Part shown: positions 11,008 to 22,479 of the stretch, in pieces | How the letters are laid out: every line of letters starts with the position of its first letter | Numbering within the stretch: the first letter of the stretch is position 1 | From: Adiantum capillus-veneris | Taxonomy: Eukaryota > Streptophyta > Polypodiopsida > Polypodiales > Pteridaceae | NCBI GenBank assembly: GCA_014529385.2 | Contig: CM043955.1 | Span: forward strand, 145,896,140-145,960,139 | Length of the DNA: 64,000 nt | Reading direction: 5' to 3' | Translations under genes and position numbers: made by a program | Notes under the pieces: generated by a model | Seen by the model: the letters and a program-made list of their open reading frames with translations, nothing else | The model's database searches: none | Told to the model about the DNA's origin: nothing

Positions 11008-12616
11008 TGTAACATTTAATGGCCTAAAAACTTGTGTGTAGCGGAAATTAGCATGAACATAGTGGGCATTTCATTAGAATAGATTCCTAATGAGAATTAC
11101 AAGAGTGCTTGGGTGGAGAGAGCAACAAAAAGCATAACACCTAGTAGATAGCATCAACAATACTTTCAAAAGAGAGAGAAATTAAGCTATTGACAACAAT
11201 TGAGGACCGGATTTGCATGGAGCCGGTCCCCCCTCCAAAAAGGCTTTGTATTATGGTTTCTCCCATCAAGAGAGACATTGTACAATACAATTCTTTGTGC
11301 TCCTTCAAGACTAGCTAGTGCAATGAAGATGAAAGCTTCATGCACTAAGCAAAACACTTAGCAAACACAACTTAAATCATCCCCGGTCTCAGACCCAAGA
11401 CCTCACACACCTTCGAAGATGGTGAGAGCTAGTAGGGTATGAGAGTAGATTGAGAGGAAGAAGGAGTATCTTACGAGAAAGATGTACATCTCCTCACATA
11501 ATCACTCATATTAGCATAGCTTAGCTTAGTAATTAGCATGGTAGATGAGATGAGCATGCATTGAAGCTTGGCTCTTGGTTGGATTTGCATCCACATGCCA
11601 AGAGTGTGTCGATGTAGGCTTCTATCTCACAAGCTTGGAGTAGGTGATGAGCTCTCCATTAAAGCTTGGGAAGAGATAGTCTTCTTTTCTTCTCACATAG
11701 ACTGTGTGTGAGTGTGTATCACATAGACTGTGTGTGAGTGTGTGTGTGATAATGCCTTTCAAAAAATCAGCCCCCTCTCTCTCTTGGGCGAGCCCTCTTG
11801 CTAATTGCTCTTGCTATCCTCCCATTGGACCTCCCAGGGCTAGCCTATCACCATTAAGCTTCATAAGTGATAGCCTTCTGACATGTGTCCCCCTTTCCCC
11901 TTTTGTGAGAGCTTTAGGTAATTTAATAATTAAACTAAACTCTCATTGGACCCCTTTGCCTCCTGACCAATGGGAATCAGGCAAGTCATTGGACTGTTGA
12001 ATGCTCATTGGACCCCTTGGGAGATTGACCAATAGTCATCTAGGAGACTTAATTCTCATTGGTTCTTTTATTAAGTGTTTTTAAATTAATTAAAATAGAT
12101 TTACTCTAGCCTAATTCTCATTGGTCCACCTCCAAGGCCATCCAATAGGAATTGGGTACACCTTGTGGACATTTGGCCTAGGGAGCTGACATGTGTCCCT
12201 CATTCCCTTTGTGTAAAGGGAGCTTGTGTGCGTGTGTGGCTTTCTCTCTCATCCCCTAGAAGAAAGGCTCGCCCCCTCCCAAGTAGGGATTTGAAAAGAC
12301 TTTTTGGTCACACACAAAGCATCCAATTTCCCCTAGGGTTGACCTTTGGACACAACCTTTGAATTTTGGAACCTTAGCATTTTGGAAGTCTTAATGGGCT
12401 GAACCTTAGGGTATTTTAGCCCATTGTTGCACATGGCTCTTTTGTAGATGGCCCCCCCTTTGGATCCCTATTTTCCCTCCTTTGGATCCCTACTGTGGCC
12501 GGTCTGCTAGCTTAACCAATATTCTAGCTTTTTCTCCCCTGGCACTTCCCCATATTAAATGATCAGTTTAACATGAGAAAATCATTTAGGAGAATTAGAT
12601 ATTGATTATTATGACA
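11008..12616 (-). repeat. 3' LTR of the chromovirus (1609 bp)
   Basis: Pairs with 18339-19899. It is 48 bp longer, mainly through two small direct duplications: about 26 bp of the CACATAGACTGTGTG unit near 11696-11745, and about 23 bp of the CCCTTTGGATCCCTA unit near 12456-12495. Open frames inside it (11704-12000, 12165-12362) are LTR sequence, not genes, and have counterparts in the other LTR. Confidence 0.95.
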
Positions 12617-12632
12617 TTACCTCTCTCTTGAA
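12617..12632 (-). other. polypurine tract of the chromovirus
   Basis: On the minus strand TCAAGAGAGAGGTAA abuts the 3' LTR start TGTCATAATA. Confidence 0.7.
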
Positions 12633-12993
12633 ATCATAGTTGTCCTCGACTATGGTGTAGAGAAGATAAAGCATATTCATGAGTCCTTTTCTTAGCGGGT
12701 AGAGGATCCCTATGTTACCCTATGACATCATTCCACAATGGATGACTAGTCCATTTGGAGCTTGAGAGCCTGAGGCTGCCGCAAGCATGTCTGCACATTA
12801 GTCCTATCAATCTTCCATAGTAGAGTGACAAGCTCTACTTGGTGTTTGGGAGACGTCGTCTCCGCAAACTTGATCTAAGCATGCATACTACTTCATTTTT
12901 GTGCACAATAAAGAAAAAGAGAGTCTTATAAGACAAAAAAAAACTTTGTTCATTTTTAACATTTTGTACATTTGCTTACTCTTGGGAAGCATT

Positions 12994-15900
12994 CTAAGCA
13001 TTGACAAGGTTTAGGTTATCCTTTAATTGTATGCCTTGCATCCATCTAGCATCTTCAAAAGGATAATTCTTAAACTTAATAAGATATCATCGGATAGTCT
13101 TACTGCCTCTTAATACCTTGTCTTCATATCGGAGAATGGACTCGGGCTGCAGCACCTCCTCTTGGTCCTCGATCTCCGGTGGGTCTTCAATAGTTGGTTC
13201 TTGAGGTGGCTCTCCTTTGTAAGGCTTTAATAGGCTCACATGGAAAGCATTGTGTATGATCCAATGATTGGGCAACTTGAGTTGATAGGCCATCTCATTG
13301 ATTGGCCTAAGAATCTGGAAGGGACCATAGTACCTTTTTGCTAGTTTAGCATAGTACTTTTGGGGGCCCGTAGGATTCTTGTCCATCGTGTGCCTTAATC
13401 GAGCCTTGGGAAACTTTAAATAAGACCCAATCATTTTCTTTAAAGGTTTGGGCTCTTCTGTGCTTGTCAGCAACAGCCTTTTGCCTTTGCTGTGAGATAG
13501 AGAAAGCATCCTTAATCTTTTGAAAAGATTCTTGTAGGTCTCGACTATACTCATCTGCAACGAAGATCTTCCCATGTACCTTAAGTAGCAAGGGACTTTT
13601 TGATCTCCCCTCAATTACCTCGAAAGGTGCTTTTCCCGTGGAAGTATGTACAGTGTTATTGTAAGCATACTCCACTAAGGGTAAGTACTTCTCTCATTGG
13701 GATCTTTGATCTACTTCCGTTACATAGGCTTTTAGTAGATCGAGAATGGTTAGGTTAGCTATTTCACTTTGGCCATCCGTTTGTGGATGATAGGCCGAAG
13801 AGAAGTTTAGCCTTGTCCCTAAATTCTCAAAGAGACCCTTCCAGAAATTATTGGTCATTCTAGGATCTCTATCCGACACTATGGACATTGGCAAGCCATG
13901 GTACTTGAAAATTTGTGAAATGAAGAGGATTGCCATTTGATGGGCTTTGATAGTCTTTTTGACACGTATAAAATGAGCTTGTTTACTGAACCTGTCTACT
14001 ATCGTCCATATTCCCGTATTCCCATGGATAGACTTAGGCAATCCAAAGATAAAATCCATGGATATGCTCTCCCATGGTGAATTAGGGATTGGCAAGGGTT
14101 GAAGCAATCCAAGTTGCTTCCCTCTATCAAATTTTGTCTTTTGGCACACCACACATTTAGAAACATACTCTTGTATGTTCACTTTCATGGTAGGCCAATA
14201 GAAATATGTTTCAATTCCCTTTAAGGTAGACCGAATCCCTCTATGCCCCGCATAAGGTGGAGCATGTGACTCATACATTACTTTCTCATGAGTTAGTAAC
14301 GCATAGTCTATTGCCATAGAGAAGATAACCATCTTGTAAAGTAAATGGTTCTTCTTTCTTCCCTAATGCAAGGGCTGAAATCACATCTTTAAAATCGGGA
14401 TCAATAGCATACTCATCTATCATTGAAGATAGAACATTGTGAGTTGCTATGGAAACCGCATTCACTCTCGGCCGTCTTGAGAGTGCATCAGCTACTTGAT
14501 TATGCTTGCCAGCAATGTGAGCAATATGAAAATGAAATTGCAAAAGGAAATTTGCCCACCTCATTTGTTTGTCGGAGAGCTTGGTCTACGTCATGAAGAA
14601 CTTAAGACTTTGGTGATCCGTTCGCAGAATGAAAGGAGTCCCCAATAAATAGTGCTTCCATGAGTCTAAGGCATGTAGAACTGCAAGGAGTTCCTTTTCA
14701 TATATGCCTAGAGCTTGCTCAACAGGGTCGAGCCTTCGACCCTCATAGCCTATGGCGTGCCCTTCTTGAAGCAAAACAACTCCAAGGCAATCACCACAAG
14801 CATCGCATTGGACCTCAAATGTTTTTGAGAGATCCGGTAGTGTAAGCACAGGTTGAGAGATAAGCTTTTCTTTAAGCTTTTGGAAAGCATTGTTCTCCTT
14901 AGTAGACCATATATACCTAACGCTTTTCTTTGTTAGGTCATGTAATGGTCCCGCAATTTGTGAGAACTTTTCTATGAAGCGTCTATAGTATGCACACATA
15001 CCTATAAAGCTTCTTAGTTCATGAAGATTCCTTGGTTTAGGCCATCCTTTTATTACCTCTAACTTTGATGGATCCATTTGGATGCCATCTTGAGAGATAA
15101 TGTGACCTAAATACTGAATCTCTTGCAAGAAAAATTCACTTTTCTTTCGATTAACATAAAGTTTATTCTCTCTTAGAACTTGAAATATTACCTGGAGGTG
15201 TTGCTTGTGTTCATCTAATGAATTAGAGTAGATGATAATATCATCAAAGAACACTCCAGTGAAGGTTCGATGAGGCTTGAACAGCTTCTCCATCAAGTGG
15301 TTGAATGTGGCTGGTGCATTGGTCAAGCCAAAAGGCATGACAATGTATTCATAAAGACCAAATGTGGTGCGAAATGAGGTCTTTACAATGTCTTGATCAA
15401 CTATCCTTATTTCATGATAGCCACTTTTTAGGTCAATCCTACTGAAGTAGGTCTATCCTTGTAGCTTATCAAATAGGTCTTCTACCCGTGGAACGGGAAA
15501 CCTATTCTTGATAGTGATCCTATTTAGTGCTCTATAGTCGACACACATACGATATGTGCCATCTTTCTTTTGCACTAATAGCACCGGTGAGCAAAATGGA
15601 GATGAGCTAGGCCTAACCATGCCCTTCTCAACTAACTCATGCACTTGCCGCATAATCTCCTCTTGTTGAGCTTGAGAAACTCTATAAGGAGGTTTGTTAG
15701 GCGGTGAACTTCCTGGAAGAAGTTCAATTGCATGGTCATCATTACCTCGTTTAGGAGGTAGCTCACAAGGGATGTCCTCAATAAAAACATCTTGAAACCC
15801 CTTGAGAAAATTGGATAACTCTAATTCCTTTTGGTTGCTTTTATTTTCTTTTGCTAAAGCATTAGGTTCATTTTGAGAATCTTTAACAAAAATCATGTAC

Positions 15901-16179
15901 ACGGAAATAGAGCTCTTTATTGACTTGTTGAAAGCTGGTGTATGTACAATGGGGATAGTGTTACCCATTTATTTAGCATCTATATACATGTCTTTTTCCC
16001 TGAACTTAAATGAGATTCTCCTTTCAGGAAATTTAACATTGGCAACCAGGTGGTCAAACCATGGTGCCCCTAGGATTACATCCTCATGCTTGAGAGGAGA
16101 GATAAAGAAGTCCTCTTTGTCCACATAGCTTTGAACATGAAGCCTCAATTTCCCGATTAAGGGAGTGACTGAAGCTTCT
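12994..16179 (-). pseudogene. chromovirus pol: RT, RNase H, integrase, chromodomain
   Basis: Minus strand, in order: linker 'GAPWFDHLVA' near 16050; RT with '[14 protein letters not shown]', 'MCVDYRALN', 'MPFGLTNAPATF' and the catalytic box FFDDIIIYS near 15235 (the more usual form is YxDD); connection 'LRSFIGMCAYYRRFI'; RNase H 'FEVQCDAC', 'YEKELLAV', 'LRTDHQSL'; integrase with 'CVVCQKTK', 'SMDFIFGLP', 'IVSDRDPRM', 'YHPQTDGQSE'; a GPF module; C-terminal chromodomain 'YLIKFKNYPFEDARWM' ending at the TAG near 12994. Stops interrupt it near 15968, 15453, 14585, 13694 and 13087, with frameshifts near 14300 and 13400-13600. It is dead as a protein gene but well preserved at sequence level. Confidence 0.92.
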
Positions 16180-17921
16180 TGCTACTTGAAAGCACTGTTT
16201 GCGGGTAAGACATCTCCCATCTCGTAAGCTTGTATGCCTAGCTTGGTGGCCAACTCTATAGATATAAAATTGTGAGTAGAACCAGGGTCAAAGAGAATAA
16301 AAGCATCATGTTCTCTTACCTTTCCCCAAGCATGGCATAGAGGAGATCCTTTGTGGTGAGTTTGGTGAGTCTCCTCCTCTTGGATTTCAACCAAGGAAGC
16401 TCTAGGAGGATCTTGGCGGTTGTTCTTTTGGGGACAAGCGCGGTACGCATGCCCTTGTTCGCCGCACTTGAAACACTGGTTATCCTTACGATAACGCTCA
16501 AGCTCTTCAGGAGAGAGTTTATTTTTACCATTGTAAACTCCCTTCTCTTTAGCTTTGTTGGAGTTGCCCTTAGGAGACTTTTGGACATTGTCCTTCCCCT
16601 TAGGCTCGTTGGAACTCTTGTTTTCCGTGGGCTTATTATTTCTTTTAGCCCCCGTTTGGAAATTGATTCGAGAGGCCACCATAGTATGGTGTATTACTGC
16701 CGATATGGTACGTGGCCTTTGGGAGTTGACATACTCCGCCATTTCTTCGGTTAAGCCCGCACAAAATTGTTGCTTTTACTCTCCAAAATCCAACTTTTTG
16801 AAGACAATGGCTTTGAGTTGTAGGTCCCAAAACTTGTCTACATATTTGTGGATGGATTCATAGGGAGAGAGCTTTAAGCTTCACCATTCGGTGAGTACTT
16901 TTTCTTTGGCATCGGTGGCCAAAAACTGCTTCATAATGGAAGCTCTTAAAGCTTTCCATGTTCGTGGAGCTTCACCGTTGGCTCATAGTCTAGACCACCA
17001 TTGCCTGGCGGACTTTTGAAAGTGCATAGCTACATGGCGTAGCTTAGAGGACTCCATGAAGCCCTCATCTCCAAACGCAGCATCGAATTGCTGGATAAAG
17101 GCCAAGACTTTGTCCATAGCACCAAAGGTGCCATCATAGGTAAGGAAAGAGATGCTCTTCCCTCCCTCTTTGAACTTCTTCAGCTTGGATGACCTCTTCC
17201 ATGCGGCATAGGATTTCCTATGGCCTCTTCTTTTTGATGGTTCAAAGGTTGCACCATCACTTTCTTCAGAAGGTGAAGAATTTGAAGAAGGTGGAGAAGA
17301 GGGTGACCTCTTTTTCGCCTTTTTCTTGTCTTGATCTTCGTTGTCTTTACCATCACTTTCATAAGAGGAAGAGGATGAAGAAGATGGAGAAGAGGGTGTC
17401 CTCTTTCTCGCCTTTTTCTTCTCTTGCTTTTTATCATCCCTCTTTGATTTATGGCGTGGAGAAGAGTGTGATGGTCTTCTCCGCTTTGGTGGTGATGGAG
17501 AGCGTTTAGCCTGCCGTCTTCGTGGAGCCATCTCCAGCGAGGTGGCGGGAGACTCACTTCTTTCTCGTTCCTGCGGTGGAGGCTCTTGAGTTCTCCTTTG
17601 AGAAGGAGATGCATCATCAAGAAGTAAATTCTTGAGCCCTTCATATGGATTCTCTTCTTCTTCCCAAATCGGACAGAAACCTCTTTTGGAAGTCTCACAA
17701 GGAGGCTTCCTAGGTGTTCTCTCGTCATGGTGATGAGCTTGGAGAATCCCGTGAGCACGGAGCTATTGTTGCACTTCACTTTGGAGAGATGGATTGCCCA
17801 TGGCTTGTTGAAGCCTAGAAACAAGATAGTTAACAAGCATCGGAGCATCATTAGTAGCTTGCTCATTAGCAAAATCAAAGTTATCAACATTAATTTCACT
17901 CTCTTTACTATTGTCAGCCAT
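16180..17921 (-). pseudogene. chromovirus gag and protease
   Basis: Starts at ATG 17921 (MADNSKESEINV). An early TAG follows near residue 45. Next comes a basic stretch rich in RRR, KKK and SSS around 17230-17520, then the Gag core with 'AFIQQFDAAFGDEGF' and 'QWWSRL' (TGA at 16983). Further stops lie near 16880 and 16783. The zinc knuckle CFKCGEQGHAYRAC (CX2CX4HX4C) is near 16470. The protease active site is 'FDPGSTHNFIS' near 16270, a DxGST form common in plant gypsy proteases. The arginine/serine-rich head is unusually long for a chromovirus Gag and could bind nucleic acid; that is inference. Confidence 0.88.
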
Positions 17922-18323
17922 TCTAACAACTTTTAGGTGTAAACTTTTTAGGTGTACTTTGGCACTTCAAGCCCTAGTTGCTACTCCTCTTTACCCCTTT
18001 AGAAAAAGCACTCAAGCTACTGTACTCGCGGCTCGAATACCATTAATTGCAAGGAATAGAAGAGAGGGTCTTTCAACACCAAAACAGCACCGGCTCCTGT
18101 CAAGCTTCTAATAGCTCAATAGTGGTCAAGCCGTAGGCAAGCCCCATAGGACTCCACTATTAAGACCATAGCTCTCGACGGTGATGCCTCGTTAACTACA
18201 CAAAGGCAGGCGCACTGCAAAGCTGAAAAATCCCTATTCTACTTATTCACGGGCAATTAATAATACCAAGCATTTATAGCTAGCTTGAGGACCTCCCTTC
18301 TTGAGCAAGAAAAGAGAAACCTT

Positions 18324-18337
18324 GTGCTCTGGTACCA
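18324..18337 (-). other. PBS of the chromovirus (tRNA-iMet)
   Basis: On the minus strand TGGTACCAGAGCAC lies one base inside the 5' LTR. It matches the plant tRNA-iMet primer site TGGTATCAGAGC except for one base. Confidence 0.88.
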
Positions 18338-18338
18338 A

Positions 18339-19899
18339 TGTAACATTTAATGGCCTAAAAACTTGTGTGTAGCGGAAATTAGCATGAACATAGTGGGCAT
18401 TTCATTAGAATAGATTCCTAATGAGAATTACAAAAGTGCTTGGGTGGAGAGAGCAACAAAAAGCATAACACCTAGTAGATAGCATCAACAATACTTTCAA
18501 AAGAGAGAGAAATCAAGCTATTGATAACAGTTGAGGACCGGATTTGCATGGAGCCGGTCCCCCCTCCAAAAAGGGTTTGTATTATGGTTTCTCCCATCAA
18601 GAGAGACATTGTACAATACAATTCTTTGTGTTCCTTCAAGACTAGCTAGGGGAATGAAGATGAAAGCTTCATGCACTAAGCAAAACACTTAGCAAACACA
18701 ACTTAAATCATCCCCGGTCTCAGACCCAAGACCTCACACACCTTCGAAGATGGTGAGAGCTAGCAGGGTATGAGAGTAGATTGAGAGGAAGAAGGAGTAT
18801 CTTACGAGAAAGATGTACATCTCCTCACATAATCACTCATATTAGCATAGCTTAGCTTAGTAATTAGCATGGTAGATGAGATGAGCATGCATTGAAGCTT
18901 GGCTCTTGGTTGGATTTGCATCCACATGCCAACAGTGTGTCGATGTAGGCTTCTATCTCACAAGCTTGGAGTAGGTGATGAGCTCTCCATTAAAGCTTGG
19001 GAAGAGATAGTCTTCTTTTCTTCTCACATAGACTGTGTGTGAGTGTGTGTGTGATAATGCCTTTCAAAAAATCAGCCCCCTCTCTCTCTTGGGCGAGCCC
19101 TCTTGCTAATTGCTCTTGCTATCCTCACATTGGACCTCCCAGGGCTAGCCTATCACCATTAAGCATCATAAGTGATAGCCTTCTGACATGTGTCCCCCTT
19201 TCCCCTTTTGTAAGAGCTTTAGGTAATTTAATAATTAAACTAAACTCTCATTGGACCCCTTTGCCTCTTGGCCAATAGGAATTAGGCAAGCCATTGGGTT
19301 GTTGAATGCTCATTGGACCCCTTGGGAGACTGTCCAATAGTCATCTAGGAGACTTAATTCTCATTGGTCTTTTATTAAGTTTTTTTAAATTAATTAAACT
19401 AGATTTACTCTAGCCTAATTCTCATTGGTCCACCTCCAAGGCCATCCAATAGGAATTGGGTACACCTTGTGGGCATCTGGCCTAGGGAGCTGACATGTGT
19501 CCCTCATTCCCTTTGTGTAAAGGGAGCTTGTGTGCATGTGTGGCTTTCTCTCTCATCCCCTAGAAGAAAGGCTCGCCCCCTCCCAAGTAGGGATTTGAAA
19601 AGACTTTTTGGTCACACACAAAGCATCCAATTTCCCCTAGGGTTGACCTTTGGACACAACCTTTGAATTTTGGAACCTTAGCATTTTGGAAGTCTTAATG
19701 GGCTGAACCTTAGGGTCTTTTTAGCCCATTGTTGCACATGGCTCTTTTGTAGATGGCCCCCCCTTTGGATCCCTATTGTGGCCGGTCTGCTATCTTAACC
19801 AATATTCTAGCTTTTTCTCCCCTGGCACTTCCCCATATTAAATGATCAGTTTAACATGAGAAAATTATTTAGGAGAATTAGATATTGATTATTATGACA
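18339..19899 (-). repeat. 5' LTR of the chromovirus (1561 bp)
   Basis: Partner of 11008-12616. As the upstream LTR on the minus strand it would carry the element's promoter. Confidence 0.95.
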
Positions 19900-19904
19900 T
19901 CTTT
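19900..19904. other. target site duplication, right copy (TCTTT)
   Basis: TCTTT directly after the LTR end at 19899. It matches 11003-11007. Confidence 0.9.
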
Positions 19905-19907
19905 GCA

Positions 19908-19945
19908 AATAAGAGGCCCTCCTAGACCCCATCCTCTTCCTAATG
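19908..19945 (-). repeat. right arm of the interrupted inverted repeat (MITE-like)
   Basis: AAGAGGCCCTCCTAGAC and flanks are the reverse complement of 10660-10697. The arm lies just outside the right target duplication of the chromovirus. Confidence 0.55.
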
Positions 19946-20649
19946 TATATATATACACACCCTAGCCATGGGGATGCCCTCGTATTTACTCTCATGAGGC
20001 ATACATGCCATCCATGACACGCGTGAGTTCTTGTTTCGCTCGGTTAATGCATAAAATAGAAGAAATAAGAACTTTGTTCACTAGTTAAAATTCCAACAAG
20101 AGTCACATTGTTTGGATATCTGAGTAATTGTTTTGGTTGTAGAGGGAAATCCTACTACATAACACCTGTAATTTAAGAACGACATTTTTATCTCCTCCTC
20201 TTAATTTCTGTTTTGTTTAATATCTATCTCCCTACATTCATGTGTGTGTATTTGGTGGAATGATGTCCAGAGATGAGAGCATTTGTGATGAGCAATGTCC
20301 AAGAATTGTCGGAGTCACAATAAGGCTCAAAGCTCCCTTTGAAGCTGATGAGACAATATCATGTTAGACCTCCTAGTAACTGAGTTTAGTTTTGTTGTAT
20401 AACTAAGTAGCAAAGATATGTTCAACAGGTGAAGATTATAGTTTTGTAAGGAATCAAAAGGTCTCTATGAGGCCTGTAATGTTTGCAAAGAAAAGGTTTT
20501 AGGGTTGAGGCATTGTCAATTAGGGATTTTGAAAGTGAGGTCATTCATGAGTGGAGGGAGGGAGGCATTTGAATTTTTTTTAATGCAGGTTGATAAGAAA
20601 CTATACATTTGTTAATAAGAGCTGTTATTATTACCACGTATCATGCTTC
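19946..20649. other. spacer, no gene recognised
   Basis: AT-rich, with a short TATATATATA near 19946-19956. Nothing else seen. Confidence 0.45.
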
Positions 20650-20870
20650 ACATATGCTGCATTCGTGTCAGCAAGGAATGCTACATCTCTTCACAAGAAA
20701 GCAGCACCTCGCTCATCACATTCAATTTTCTTGTCTGCCGCGGCTTTATCTCGCTCTGCAATTGCGGCATCAGGCCTCTCCACAGTAACTTGCATAAGCT
20801 TTGTGGCAATTGCAGCATCCCTCTCTACATTAACTTGCTCAAGGTCTGTGGTAGACTGATCTCCCATCAC
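20650..20870 (-). pseudogene. alanine/charged coiled-coil remnant, BBR/BPC-like
   Basis: The minus strand reads VNVERDAAIATKLMQ, then 'PDAAIAERDKAAADKK', 'ECDERGAAFL', a stop, and 'RDVAFLAD'. Repeats of 'ERDAAIAERD' are typical of the coiled-coil segment of plant GAGA-binding BBR/BPC transcription factors. The C-terminal zinc-finger-like domain of that family was not found, and the frame is interrupted. Another alanine-rich coiled-coil protein is possible. Confidence 0.35.
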
Positions 20871-21124
20871 CTTCTTTCTAGGTACAGGCTACCTCTCTCA
20901 AAAGCTCGCAAAGAATTGGAATGCAGCAGTAGCCGAATTTGGATAGTGGCTCTTTGTCATAGCCGCTCTGCTCTGGATCGCAGAGGCAGTCTCTTGGTCT
21001 GCACGAGCTGGAATGCAATCGCTGCAGCTGCGAGCAATAATAAAACATGACGAAAGTACTACTGCTTTTCAGTTGCGCTAAAACTGCTATTCAAAACTTC
21101 TATGTAAAAGTACTGCGCATTAAA

Positions 21125-21170
21125 ATGGTTTGGGACTCAGAGCCATATCGAACACTCTCCCCTCAGCATT
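21125..21170. repeat. short dispersed repeat, copy a
   Basis: ATGGTTTGGGACTCAGAGCC and about 25 further bases recur at 22433-22478 in the same orientation with several mismatches. On the minus strand both give a similar peptide, 'EGRVxxLAxSPKP' (copy a has FDMAL in the middle). Confidence 0.6.
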
Positions 21171-21193
21171 CACAAAAACGGCTCTAGAGAATC

Positions 21194-21980
21194 ATGGCTC
21201 TAGAGAGTCTGGGACAAGTATGTGGCCATGTTAGTGAAATGACACAAGAGGGTGAGCTCGTACAAAAAGTACGACATGTCGAGTGAAGTTCTTATGGCTG
21301 CTGCCCAGGACATATTGTCTCGGCCCTGTGATGAGAGTGGAAAGCTAAAGAATTATGGTAAAGTTCTTGAGAAAAAGTTCAACAACTTTTGCAAGAATGT
21401 GGAAGGTAGATGTTTATTAGGAATGTATGACTTTGGTAGACTTCTTTTTTTACTACCTGTTTGCATTTGATGTGAAAAAGCGTTCTATTGTTGGAAAATC
21501 TGGCAGTGCTGGGTGTGGAAAGTCTATTGACAATGCCACTCGCAAGAAAACGTGCATGGATGGTACTTTAGTAATGTTTATCTTCTTGTGAATGTTTATG
21601 CTTCTTGTGTAATTTGTGACGCTGGTGATGTGATTTTGCTAGATTTTTTTTGTTGCAGGCAAGGCTTCTGACAAGAAAATTGTTGGTGTTATTGATTCAA
21701 GTAATGCTGGCATGGATGGTACTTCTGGTGGGAGTAGTGCCAACCAACTAGCTCTTGGGATTTATGTTGTGCCATATAAGCTTGGGGATGATGTTCCTTT
21801 TGATGAAGAGTTACTAAAGGAGCTTCCTGTGGAATTTGCTTGAGCACTAGATGTTGTTGCTTGTAGCGCTCCCACTCATGGACTTTCTATTTTCCCAGTT
21901 TGCAATATGAGTAATTGTGTGGTGAATGTCTATGTTGGGAAGGAAAGTGTTCCTTTCGGCCAAGGTAACATGTAGGTGGG
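21194..21980 (+). pseudogene. unrecognised spliced-looking plant gene fragment
   Basis: ATG at 21194 reads MALESLGQVCGHVSEMTQEG; a shift near 21280 joins it to 'EVLMAAAQDILSRPCDE' and 'KNYGKVLEKKFNNFCKN'. A GT at 21406 and an AG at 21480 could bound an intron, but the phases do not fit as they stand. The next block, 21481-21562 ('SIVGKSGSAGCGKSIDNATR'), is followed by a well-formed intron 21563-21658 (GTACTT...GTTGCAG). After that comes 'GKASDKKIVGVIDSSNAG' and 'LALGIYVVPYKLGDDVPF', with a TGA at 21841-21843 and 43 more open codons to a TAG near 21975. The amino-acid pattern and the intron argue for real coding ancestry. I do not recognise the family. The frameshift and stop suggest decay. 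Confidence 0.4.
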
Positions 21981-22432
21981 ATAGCTATACCAAATGGACG
22001 AGATGTACATCGCCTTAGGATTTTGGATGGTTTTTGGATCCTAAATGGCTTTTTATTTAATACTGTATTGGTCATAAATTTCAGATGTGTAGCCAGCAAC
22101 AAGTGGCTTGATTTTTATATGCTACTATATAGCCAACATATTTCTTCCTTGTGTTGATGTGCCAAAAGCTGGTTTATTTTCTACATGCTAAGGTGTCAAA
22201 TGCTGGTTCAATTTCTTCATGCTGATGTAAGCAATTACAGTCTTAGATTTTAATGGGCAATAGTGTAGAGTTTTTTTTTAGTGTTGATTTGGCTAGTTTT
22301 GATTCGCTTTGGGATGTCAGTAATTCAACATGCTGAGTTGTCAAAGATCCAAGGGTTCACTGGGGTGATTATTGTCAGTAAAGGACAATTGATATACATT
22401 CTCGATTGATTGCCCCCTGAACCTGGACCTTG

Positions 22433-22478
22433 ATGGTTTGGGACTCATAGCCAAGTGGGACACTCTCCCCTCAACCTA
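22433..22478. repeat. short dispersed repeat, copy b
   Basis: Second copy of the 45-bp repeat at 21125-21170. Confidence 0.6.
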
Positions 22479-22479
22479 A

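Larger units (their letters stand above)
11008..19899 (-). mobile_element. complete Ty3/gypsy chromovirus, 8.9 kb, inactivated
   Basis: Long direct repeats at 11008-12616 and 18339-19899 are the LTRs. Both begin TGTAACATTT and end TATGACA on the plus strand. The 5-bp sequence TCTTT flanks the element at 11003-11007 and 19900-19904 as target duplication. On the minus strand the order is LTR, tRNA-iMet PBS, gag with arginine/serine-rich N-terminus, zinc knuckle, protease, reverse transcriptase, RNase H, integrase, chromodomain, polypurine tract, LTR. This order and the chromodomain define a chromovirus. The two LTRs differ at roughly 30-40 positions by eye, about 2%, plus two short insertions. 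The reading frame carries about ten stops and at least two frameshifts, so the element cannot act on its own. Confidence 0.95.

Noticed and set aside
11704-12362. Two frames of 98 and 65 codons
   Set aside because: Both lie in the chromovirus LTR and recur in the partner LTR at 18997-19278 and 19469-19666.
16316-16863. Plus-strand frames of 90-133 codons
   Set aside because: Antisense shadows of the chromovirus gag/protease region.
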